Assembly: GCA_036272915.1 (NCBI GenBank)
Contig: DATAXV010000116.1
Span: 1-10,584, forward strand
Source: DATAXV01 sp036272915
Lineage (GTDB): Bacteria > Chloroflexota > Dormibacteria > Dormibacterales > Dormibacteraceae
Direction: 5' to 3'
Length of the DNA: 10,584 nucleotides
Part shown: piece after piece, positions 1 through 5,861 of the stretch
How positions within the stretch are numbered: the stretch's first letter is position 1
Layout of the letters: every line of letters begins with the position of its first letter
Notes under the pieces: model-generated
Told to the model about the DNA's origin: nothing
Seen by the model: the letters and a program-made list of their open reading frames with translations, nothing else
Databases searched by the model: none
Translations under genes and position numbers: made by a program

Positions 1-1451
1 ACCGCAGACTGGCGACGCGCCGGCGGCCGGAGCTGGCGGTCACGGTCGATCCCGAGCTCGCCGCCTTCTCCGCCTGGTACGAGCTGTTCCCGCGCTCGGC
101 CTCGCCCGATCCGGACCGGCCGGGCACCCTGGCCGACGTCGAGGCGCGCCTGCCCGGCATCGCCGAGATGGGCTTCGACGTCGTCTACCTGCCGCCGGTG
201 CACCCGATCGGGCGCGCCTTCCGCAAGGGGCCCAACAACTCCGAGAACGGCGACAACGGCGCCGTCGGCAGCCCCTGGGCGATCGGCGGCCCCGAGGGCG
301 GTCACACCGCGATCCATCCCGACCTGGGCACGATCAAGGACTTCCGGCACCTGGTCCGGACGGCTCGCAAGCTCGGCCTCGAGATCGCTATGGATCTCGC
401 CTACAACGCCTCCCCCGACCACCCCTACGTGGACAAGCATCCGGAGTGGTTCCGGGCCCGGCCCGACGGCACCATCCAGTACTCGGAGAACCCGCCCAAG
501 CGCTACCAGGACATCTATCCCTTCGACTTCGAGTCGGAGCACTGGCAGGCGCTCTGGAACGAGCTGCGCAAGATCGTCACCTTCTGGATCGACCAGGGCG
601 TGCGCATCTTCAGGGTCGACAACCCCCACACCAAGCCCTTCGGCTTCTGGGAGTGGCTGATCGAGGGCTTGAAGAAGGACTACCCGGAGCTGATCTTCCT
701 GTCCGAGGCGTTCACCCGGCCCAAGGTCATGCACCGCCTCGCCAAGCTCGGCTTCAGCCAGTCGTACACGTATTTCGCGTGGCGCAACACCGCCGAGGAG
801 CTTCGCGAGTACCTGGTCGAGCTGACCCGGACCGAGGAGCAGGAGTACTTCCGGCCCAACTTCTGGACCAACACCCAGGACATCCTGACCGAGGCGCTGC
901 AGACCGGTGGTCGCGCCGCCTCGGCCATGCGCGTCGTCCTGGCTGCGACCCTCTGCACCAACTACGGCATCTTCGGACCGAGCTTCGAGCTGGTCGAGAC
1001 CACCCCTCTGGTCGCCGGTAGGGAGGAGTACCTCAACTCGGAGAAATACGAGGTGAGGCACTGGGACCACGAGCGCGAGGGCAACCTGTGCGGCCTGATC
1101 GGCCGCCTCAATCATCTCCGCCGCCAGCACGCGCCGCTGCAGCAGATGCGCAACCTGCGCTTCCTGCGTACCGACAACGAGCAGCTGCTGGCCTATGCCA
1201 AGAGCAATGACGACGGGTCCGATCCCGTGGTCATCATCGTCAACCTCGACCCGCACTGGAAGCAGTCGGGCTGGGTCGAGCTCCCGGTACGTCCCCTGGA
1301 CGGCGCTGCCACTTACCAGGTTTCGGACGTGCTGAACGATCGGTGCTACGACTGGCAGGAGTCGAGCTGGAACTTCATCGAGCTCGACCCCGCGGAGACG
1401 CCGGCCCACATCCTCGTCACCGATCGTCCCCTCCTGCTCCCGGAGGGCTGA
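1..1451 (+). CDS. glgE: alpha-1,4-glucan:maltose-1-phosphate maltosyltransferase (GlgE), 5'-truncated by the window edge
   Basis: GlgE (GH13_3) transfers maltosyl units from alpha-maltose 1-phosphate to the non-reducing end of alpha-1,4-glucan in the cytoplasm. The frame is open from base 3, giving 482 visible residues. The family is usually about 650-700 residues, so the N-terminal domain lies off the window; the ATG at 168 is internal, because the conserved stretch FSAWYELFPRS is encoded before it. The GH13 catalytic residues are present: nucleophile Asp in FRVDNPHTKP (codon 618-620), acid/base Glu in FLSEAFTRP (705-707) and a third Asp in NTQDIL (879-881). The 29-residue nucleophile-to-acid spacing is, from memory, the same as in Streptomyces GlgE. 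The gene ends with a beta-sandwich C-domain (VIIVNLDPH, HILVTDRPLLL). It lies 46 bp upstream of treS-mak on the same strand, so an operon is likely. The HTKPF stretch distinguishes it from ordinary amylases. Confidence 0.95.
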   Translation, partial: RRLATRRRPELAVTVDPELAAFSAWYELFPRSASPDPDRPGTLADVEARLPGIAEMGFDVVYLPPVHPIGRAFRKGPNNSENGDNGAVGSPWAIGGPEGGHTAIHPDLGTIKDFRHLVRTARKLGLEIAMDLAYNASPDHPYVDKHPEWFRARPDGTIQYSENPPKRYQDIYPFDFESEHWQALWNELRKIVTFWIDQGVRIFRVDNPHTKPFGFWEWLIEGLKKDYPELIFLSEAFTRPKVMHRLAKLGFSQSYTYFAWRNTAEELREYLVELTRTEEQEYFRPNFWTNTQDILTEALQTGGRAASAMRVVLAATLCTNYGIFGPSFELVETTPLVAGREEYLNSEKYEVRHWDHEREGNLCGLIGRLNHLRRQHAPLQQMRNLRFLRTDNEQLLAYAKSNDDGSDPVVIIVNLDPHWKQSGWVELPVRPLDGAATYQVSDVLNDRCYDWQESSWNFIELDPAETPAHILVTDRPLLLPEG

Positions 1452-1479
1452 TGTCTAAGGGTGCCGGTGCGCCCATCGT

Positions 1480-1486
1480 GGAAGGG
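1480..1486 (+). promoter_or_regulatory. ribosome binding site of treS-mak
   Basis: GGAAGGG lies 11 nt before the GTG at 1498. It supports that start and independent initiation of treS-mak within the glgE transcript. No promoter-like sequence was evident in the 46-bp gap. Confidence 0.5.
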
Positions 1487-1497
1487 TAGCGACACAC

Positions 1498-4400
1498 GTG
1501 ACCGACGACCGAGATTCAACCTGGTACAAAGACGCGATCATTTACGAGCTCCACATCAAGTCCTTTTATGACAGCAACGATGATGGAATCGGCGACTTCA
1601 AGGGACTGATCGAGAAGCTCGACTACATCGCCCGCCTGGGCGTGACCGCGATCTGGATGCTGCCGTTCTACGTCTCGCCGCTGCGGGATGACGGCTACGA
1701 CATCGCCGACTATCGCAAGGTCAATCCCAGCTACGGCAACATCCGCGACGTCAAGCTGCTGATCAAGGAGGCGCACAAGCGCGGCCTCCGCGTGATCAAC
1801 GAGCTGGTGTGCAACCACACGTCGGACCAGCATCCCTGGTTCCAGCGCGCCCGCCAGGCCAAGCCAGGGAGCGCGGCCAGGGACTACTACGTCTGGAGCG
1901 ACACCAACGAGAAGTGGCCGGACGCCCGCATCATCTTCCGGGACTTCGAGACCTCGAACTGGACCTGGGACGCGGCCGCTCAGGCGTTCTTCTGGCACCG
2001 CTTCTATTCGAACCAGCCCGACCTCAACTTCGACAGCCCGCGAGTCCGCGACGAGATCCTGCGCGTCTGCGACTACTGGCTGGACATGGGCATGGACGGC
2101 ATGCGCCTCGACGCGATCCCCTACCTGTACGAACGGGAGGGGACCAACTGCGAAAACCTGCCCGAGTCGCACGAGTTCCTGCGCAGCCTGCGCCAGCACA
2201 TCGACGACAACTACGCCAACCGCATGCTCCTCGCCGAGGCCAACCAGTGGCCGGAGGACTCGGCCGCCTACTTCGGCGCCGGCGACGAGTGCAACATGGC
2301 CTTCCACTTCCCGGTCATGCCGCGGCTGTACCTGGCGCTGCGGATGGAGGATCGGTTCCCGATCGTCGACATCCTCGCCCAGACGCCGTCGATCCCGGAG
2401 AGCTGCCAGTGGGCGATGTTCCTCCGCAACCATGATGAGCTGACCCTGGAGATGGTCACCGACGAGGAGCGGGACTACATGTACCGCGCCTACACCGAGG
2501 ATCCGGTGGCGAGGATCAACCTGGGCATCCGCCGCCGTCTGGCGCCTCTGCTCCAGAACAACCGCAGGCGCATCGAGCTGATGAACGCGCTGCTCTTCTC
2601 GCTTCCCGGCACGCCCGTCATCTACTACGGCGACGAGATCGGGATGGGCGACAACATCTACCTCGGCGACCGCGACTCCGTGCGGACCCCGATGCAGTGG
2701 ACGGCGGACCGCAACGCCGGCTTCTCGGCGGCCAACCGCCAGCGGCTGTTCCTGCCCGTGATCCTCGATCCCGAGTACCACTACGAGGCGGTCAACGTCG
2801 CCATCCAGGAGGCGAACCCGCAGTCGTTGCTGAACTGGATGCGGCGCCTGATCTCGATGCGCAAGAAGTACTCGGCGTTCGGTCGAGGCTCGTTCCGCCT
2901 GCTGGCGCCGGACAACCGCCGGATGCTGGCCTTCATGCGGGAGCACGGCGAGGAGCAGATCCTGGTCATCGCCAACCTCAGCCGCTTCCCTCAGTTCGCC
3001 CACCTGGACCTGTCCGGCTTCGCCGGTCTCACGCCGGTGGAGATGTTCGGCCACACCGAGTTCCCCACGATCAACCAGGACCCCTACCTCTTCACCCTCG
3101 GCCCGCACGGTTTCTACTGGTTCGCGCTGCAGGCTGTGAGACCCTATGAGTTGGGAGAGACGGTGACCAAGCTGACCATGGAGAATGGCGACTTGGAGCG
3201 AGCGCTGCCCAGGTATCTGGTCCAGCAGCGCTGGTACGGGGCCAGGAGCCGCCGGCTGCGGGAGGTCGGCGTCACCGACACCATCAGGGTCGGCCCGGCC
3301 GAGCTCAAGGTCGTCGAGGCGCGCTACACGGAGGGTGATCCCCTGAGCTACGTGCTGCCCCTTCACCGGACCGGTGAGGGCGATGTCGTCGACGCCATGG
3401 GCGAGGCCTCGTTCGGCGAGTACCTGCTCGAGTCGATGGGCCGGCGCCGGAAGTTCCGCGGGGAGCACGGCGAGCTGCAGATGCTGCCCACGGCTCAGTT
3501 CCGGGCGCTGACCAACGGCGCGGAGCTACCGCCGACGCTGATGCGCGGCGAGCAGACCAACACGTCGGCCGTCTTCGGCGAGCGCCTGATCCTGAAGCTC
3601 TTCCGCAGGCTCGAGGAGGGGATCAACCCCGACGTCGAGGTGGCGGACTTCCTGACCCAGCGCGGCTACGAGGCCGTGGCCCCGGTCGGCGGCTCGATCG
3701 TCTACCGCTGGGGCAGGGACCAGAGCGCGACGATCGCCATGCTGCAGGAGTTCGTGCCCAACCAGGGCAGTGCCTGGGAGGCCTTCCTGCGCGAGCTGGG
3801 CGACTGCACCGAGTGGGAGGCGGATCGGGAGCTTCCCTACCCGCGGCTGCTCGGCCAGCGCACGGCGGAGATGCATCTGGCCCTGGCCTCGGAGACGCTG
3901 GATCCGGCCTTCGCGCCGGAGCCGACCACGTCGATGGCCCGGCGCTCGGTCTACCAGTCGGTGCGCGGGCAGGCCGTGCGCACCTTCCAGCTGCTGCGCG
4001 CCCAGCTCTCCTCGCTGCCCGAGAGCCAGCAGGGGCTGGCCCGGGAGGTGCTCGCCCACGAGGCGGACATCCACGACCGGATGCGCCTCCTCATCGATCA
4101 GCCGGTGACGGCGACCCGGATCCGGATCCACGGCGACTACCACCTCGGGCAGGTGCTCTTCACCGGCACCGACTTCGTCGTCGTCGACTTCGAGGGTGAG
4201 CCCGCCCGGCCCATCTCCGAGCGCCGGCTCAAGCGCTGGGTCCTGCGCGACGTCGCCGGGATGCTGCGCTCCTTCGCCTACGTCGGCGAGGCCGCCGGCG
4301 GGGAGGAGGCGGCGACCTGGGCGCGGCGGATGGCCGGAGCCTTCTACGCCGGCTACCTCGAGGCGACCAAGGGGGCGCCCTTCCTGCCTCAGACGGAGGA

Positions 4401-4545
4401 GGAGCACGAGGTCCTGCTCGACACCATGCTGATCGAGAAGGTCCTCTACGAGCTCCGCTACGAGATCGACCACCGCCCCGACTGGGCGGCGATCCCACTG
4501 CGCGGTCTGCTCGACCTGGTGAACCGGGAGCGACTGCTCACCTGA
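1498..4545 (+). CDS. treS-mak: trehalose synthase / maltokinase fusion (TreS-Mak)
   Basis: This is a bifunctional 1015-residue protein. Residues about 1-546 are a GH13 trehalose synthase that interconverts trehalose and maltose. Its GH13 residues are Asp205 (MRLDAIPY, nucleophile), Glu247 (LAEANQW, acid/base) and Asp313 (RNHDELT); NHTSDQHPWF is also typical of TreS. After a linker (about 547-565), residues 566-1015 form a maltokinase that phosphorylates maltose to maltose 1-phosphate with ATP. It opens with a cap region (QQRWYGARSR) and has a nucleotide-binding Lys700 (LILKLFRR), the catalytic loop HGDYHLGQ (His878, Asp880) and the metal-binding DFEGEP (Asp897) of aminoglycoside-phosphotransferase-like folds. 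The GTG start is chosen because homology begins at once (WYKDAIIYE) and GGAAGGG lies 11 nt upstream. The product is the substrate of GlgE, encoded just upstream. Fused and separate treS and mak are both known; here there is one continuous frame without a stop between the domains. Confidence 0.96.
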   Translation: MTDDRDSTWYKDAIIYELHIKSFYDSNDDGIGDFKGLIEKLDYIARLGVTAIWMLPFYVSPLRDDGYDIADYRKVNPSYGNIRDVKLLIKEAHKRGLRVINELVCNHTSDQHPWFQRARQAKPGSAARDYYVWSDTNEKWPDARIIFRDFETSNWTWDAAAQAFFWHRFYSNQPDLNFDSPRVRDEILRVCDYWLDMGMDGMRLDAIPYLYEREGTNCENLPESHEFLRSLRQHIDDNYANRMLLAEANQWPEDSAAYFGAGDECNMAFHFPVMPRLYLALRMEDRFPIVDILAQTPSIPESCQWAMFLRNHDELTLEMVTDEERDYMYRAYTEDPVARINLGIRRRLAPLLQNNRRRIELMNALLFSLPGTPVIYYGDEIGMGDNIYLGDRDSVRTPMQWTADRNAGFSAANRQRLFLPVILDPEYHYEAVNVAIQEANPQSLLNWMRRLISMRKKYSAFGRGSFRLLAPDNRRMLAFMREHGEEQILVIANLSRFPQFAHLDLSGFAGLTPVEMFGHTEFPTINQDPYLFTLGPHGFYWFALQAVRPYELGETVTKLTMENGDLERALPRYLVQQRWYGARSRRLREVGVTDTIRVGPAELKVVEARYTEGDPLSYVLPLHRTGEGDVVDAMGEASFGEYLLESMGRRRKFRGEHGELQMLPTAQFRALTNGAELPPTLMRGEQTNTSAVFGERLILKLFRRLEEGINPDVEVADFLTQRGYEAVAPVGGSIVYRWGRDQSATIAMLQEFVPNQGSAWEAFLRELGDCTEWEADRELPYPRLLGQRTAEMHLALASETLDPAFAPEPTTSMARRSVYQSVRGQAVRTFQLLRAQLSSLPESQQGLAREVLAHEADIHDRMRLLIDQPVTATRIRIHGDYHLGQVLFTGTDFVVVDFEGEPARPISERRLKRWVLRDVAGMLRSFAYVGEAAGGEEAATWARRMAGAFYAGYLEATKGAPFLPQTEEEHEVLLDTMLIEKVLYELRYEIDHRPDWAAIPLRGLLDLVNRERLLT

Positions 4546-4559
4546 CTGTGAGCACAAAT

Positions 4560-4592
4560 AGAGGAGGCCGGGTTATGTCCCCGGCCTCCTCT
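4560..4592 (+). terminator. intrinsic terminator after treS-mak, probably bidirectional
   Basis: A 13-bp perfect inverted repeat (4560-4572 against 4580-4592, AGAGGAGGCCGGG on the left arm) has a 7-nt loop and starts 15 nt after the treS-mak stop. On the + strand it is followed by GTTGTTAT, a weak U-rich tail. Read on the - strand the hairpin is followed by ATTTGTG, so it could also end minus-strand transcription coming from the 4680-4760 region. Confidence 0.85.
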
Positions 4593-4679
4593 GTTGTTAT
4601 CTCTGTGAAAACGCCGTCACGCCACGTCAGCCTGGTGAGCTAGGTCAATAGGAGACCGTAGGCCTTTACGCCATAACCG

Positions 4680-4760
4680 CTACAGCGGCAGCGTACGTGG
4701 TATAGCTATTCCCGCTCTACGAGCCGTGACGGCCAATTTCCAGTCCGGCGGCTCCGCCAT
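4680..4760 (-). CDS. candidate small ORF, 26 codons, unknown function
   Basis: On the minus strand an ATG at 4760 opens a 26-codon frame (starting MAEPPDWKL, ending PRTLPL) closed by TAG at 4680. It is preceded by the near-ideal Shine-Dalgarno AAAGGAGGT with 4 nt before the ATG, the best such site in the window. The codons (AAA, TTG, AGA, ATA twice) are unlike those of the GC-rich neighbours, which argues against an ordinary conserved gene. No signal peptide or membrane segment is evident. The treS-mak terminator, read in reverse, lies about 90 nt downstream and could end a short transcript. It may be a real small protein, a leader peptide, or chance; the site could instead belong to a plus-strand RNA carrying CACCTCCTTT. 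I do not recognise the peptide. Confidence 0.3.
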   Translation of the reverse strand: MAEPPDWKLAVTARRAGIAIPRTLPL

Positions 4761-4764
4761 AGGC

Positions 4765-4773
4765 ACCTCCTTT
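4765..4773 (-). promoter_or_regulatory. Shine-Dalgarno sequence of the candidate small ORF
   Basis: AAAGGAGGT on the minus strand matches the complement of the 16S rRNA 3' end over 9 nt and is 4 nt from the ATG at 4760. It is the main reason to consider the small ORF. A TTGACA hexamer lies further upstream (4830-4825), with TATTAA at 4802-4797, but their 22-bp spacing is too long for a standard promoter. Confidence 0.4.
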
Positions 4774-4835
4774 GTGTTAAGTAGGTGTGCTGTTGGTTAA
4801 TACTGTGCTCCGTCGGTCCGCGGCTGTCAACCCCC

Positions 4836-4862
4836 TTGGGGTAGGTGGCCGCCGCCTATCCT
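4836..4862 (+). promoter_or_regulatory. possible promoter of the O-methyltransferase gene giving a leaderless mRNA
   Basis: TTGGGG (4836-4841) and TATCCT (4857-4862) are separated by 15 bp. The second hexamer ends 7 nt before the GTG start at 4870, so transcription would begin at or next to the start codon. This agrees with the absence of a ribosome binding site there. Leaderless transcripts are common in actinobacteria. The -35 match and spacing are poor. Confidence 0.3.
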
Positions 4863-4869
4863 TGGTCGG

Positions 4870-5457
4870 GTGTTGGACATCGAACCGGACCTGGAGGCGC
4901 TGCTCGAGCAGCTGACGGTGGAAGGGGAGGCCCACGATCGAAGAGAGCCCGACCACGCGCGCCAGGTGCTCAACCTCGAGCCGGTCACGGCCGAGCTGAT
5001 CTCGATGCTGATCCGGTCGTCGCGGCGCCGGCGCGTCCTCGAGATCGGAACCTCCAACGGCTACAGCACGATCTGGCTGGCCTGGGCGGTCGGGGAGGAG
5101 GGCCGGGTGACTAGCCTCGACCGGAGCGAGGAGAAGCAGCGGCTGGCCGCCGACAACCTGGTCCGCGCCGGGCTGCGCGACCGGGTCGACCTTCGCTGTG
5201 GTGAGGCGACCGAGCTGGTCTCCCAGCTGGAGGATGGCCTCGACTGCGTGTTCTTCGACGCCGATCGGATCAGCGCGCCGCAGCAGCTGGAGAGGCTGCT
5301 TCCGTTCCTCGACCAGGACGTGCTCCTCCTCGCCGACAACGCCATCTCCCATCTTGAGGAGATCTCCGGCTACCTGCTGGCGGTGGAGTCGATGCCCGAC
5401 CTCGCCCACACCGTGGTGCCGGTCGGCAAGGGACTGAGCCTGGCCCACCGGCGATAG
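4870..5457 (+). CDS. SAM-dependent O-methyltransferase, YrrM/COMT-like family
   Basis: This 195-residue protein is a class I methyltransferase of the metal-dependent O-methyltransferase family (O-methyltransferase family 3). Visible motifs are the glycine-rich SAM loop VLEIGTSNGYSTIWLA (about residues 56-71), an acidic residue at the end of strand 2 that would bind the SAM ribose (SLD, Asp84), and the likely metal ligands Asp130 (FFDADR), Asp156 and Asn157 (LLADNA), as in catechol O-methyltransferase. The family is usually about 200-220 residues, so the length is near complete. The GTG at 4870 is chosen because the conserved N-terminus begins there (LDIEPDLEALLEQL); a TTG follows directly. 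There is no good Shine-Dalgarno sequence. It sits alone between intergenic regions, and the methyl acceptor cannot be told from sequence or context. A link to the glucan genes is not supported. Confidence 0.88.
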   Translation: MLDIEPDLEALLEQLTVEGEAHDRREPDHARQVLNLEPVTAELISMLIRSSRRRRVLEIGTSNGYSTIWLAWAVGEEGRVTSLDRSEEKQRLAADNLVRAGLRDRVDLRCGEATELVSQLEDGLDCVFFDADRISAPQQLERLLPFLDQDVLLLADNAISHLEEISGYLLAVESMPDLAHTVVPVGKGLSLAHRR

Positions 5458-5504
5458 GCCTCGGCGGAGGCCGGCGCCCGGGAGCGCGGCCACCATCAGG
5501 CCGC
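5457..5504 (+). terminator. GC-rich hairpins at the end of the O-methyltransferase gene
   Basis: GGCCTC/GAGGCC (5457-5472, 4-nt loop) begins at the last base of the stop codon. GCGGCC/GGCCGC (5486-5504, 7-nt loop) follows. Neither has a T-run. In such GC-rich DNA short stems arise by chance, so terminator function is only plausible from position. Confidence 0.3.
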
Positions 5505-5769
5505 CGGTGGCTCGCCGGCCGCTGCGGACAGGGCGGAGCGGGCCCGGTCCGGCTGATCTCCGGTCCTTCGCTGGATGGTGTCCGCCATCAGCGCCGCCCA
5601 GCTTGGGACGCCGAGTCGGCCGTCGAGCCGCCGGAGGAAGCGGGGAGGGCTCCCAGACCTCGCTGCTCATGGTCGACCTGCGACGGTCTGGTGGCGCCCA
5701 GCGGCAGTCGCCAAGGAGAGCCGCATCAAGCGCGACGTCGACCCAGGCCACCTCTCGGCCACACGCTGG

Positions 5770-5789
5770 CCGGCGATCGGGATCGCCGG
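5770..5789. other. 8-bp perfect hairpin in the convergent region
   Basis: CCGGCGAT and ATCGCCGG flank a 4-nt CGGG loop. It lies 73 nt beyond the MFS stop codon, and a second hairpin lies between. There is no T-run on either strand. It could be a back-up terminator or a transcript-end structure. Confidence 0.35.
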
Positions 5790-5812
5790 ACGGCCTGACC
5801 CGAGTGGGCGAG

Positions 5813-5842
5813 GGGCGGGACGGCGATCAGGCCATCCCGCCC
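5813..5842 (-). terminator. hairpin after the MFS transporter gene, likely terminator
   Basis: GGGCGGGA (5813-5820) pairs with TCCCGCCC (5835-5842). Inside, GGC/GCC adds 3 bp after one mismatch, leaving a 6-nt loop. It starts 19 nt after the MFS stop at 5862, the usual place for a terminator. The downstream tail is C-rich, not T-rich, so the mechanism may not be classical. Confidence 0.45.
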
Positions 5843-5861
5843 GGCTACATCGACGGTGAGG

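Larger units (their letters stand above)
4546..4869. other. 324-bp intergenic region between treS-mak and the O-methyltransferase gene
   Basis: This stretch is clearly richer in A+T than its neighbours. It contains the treS-mak terminator (4560-4592), a candidate minus-strand small ORF with a ribosome binding site (4680-4760 and 4765-4773), a perfect TTGACA on the minus strand (4825-4830), and a possible promoter for the methyltransferase gene (4836-4862). CCACGT at 4622-4627 can pair with ACGTGG at 4695-4700 around smaller stems (GGTC/GACC and CCGC/GCGG), so a structured RNA is possible but unproven. No tRNA was recognised. Confidence 0.7.
5458..5861. other. 404-bp convergent intergenic region with no recognisable gene
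   Basis: This stretch lies between the ends of the O-methyltransferase gene (+) and the MFS gene (-). Open frames exist on both strands, but their translations are low-complexity Arg/Pro/Gly/Ala-rich and show no family motif, good ribosome binding site or conserved start, as expected from GC-rich non-coding DNA. It contains four GC-rich hairpins (5457-5472, 5486-5504, 5770-5789, 5813-5842). A decayed gene cannot be excluded by eye. Confidence 0.6.

Noticed and set aside
1516..3468. 650-codon open frame on the - strand opposite treS-mak
   Set aside because: Antisense shadow of a well-supported gene; the composition is typical of reverse-frame GC-rich sequence and no domain is recognisable.
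4575..4643. 22-codon plus-strand frame with GAGGAGG 7 nt before its ATG
   Set aside because: The Shine-Dalgarno-like sequence and the ATG lie within the stem-loop of the treS-mak terminator, so the match is explained by the terminator.
4620..4760. tRNA or tmRNA in the AT-richer gap
   Set aside because: No TTC-loop, anticodon arm or acceptor pairing could be found; the CCGCCA end-like string is not preceded by a T-arm.
4764..4773. 16S rRNA 3' end fragment, because CACCTCCTTT occurs on the + strand
   Set aside because: The upstream sequence does not match the conserved 16S helix 45 region. The minus-strand ribosome binding site reading explains it.
4777..5751. 324-codon open frame on the - strand across the O-methyltransferase gene
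   Set aside because: It overlaps the real methyltransferase gene in antisense and runs through intergenic DNA; no motif and no ribosome binding site.
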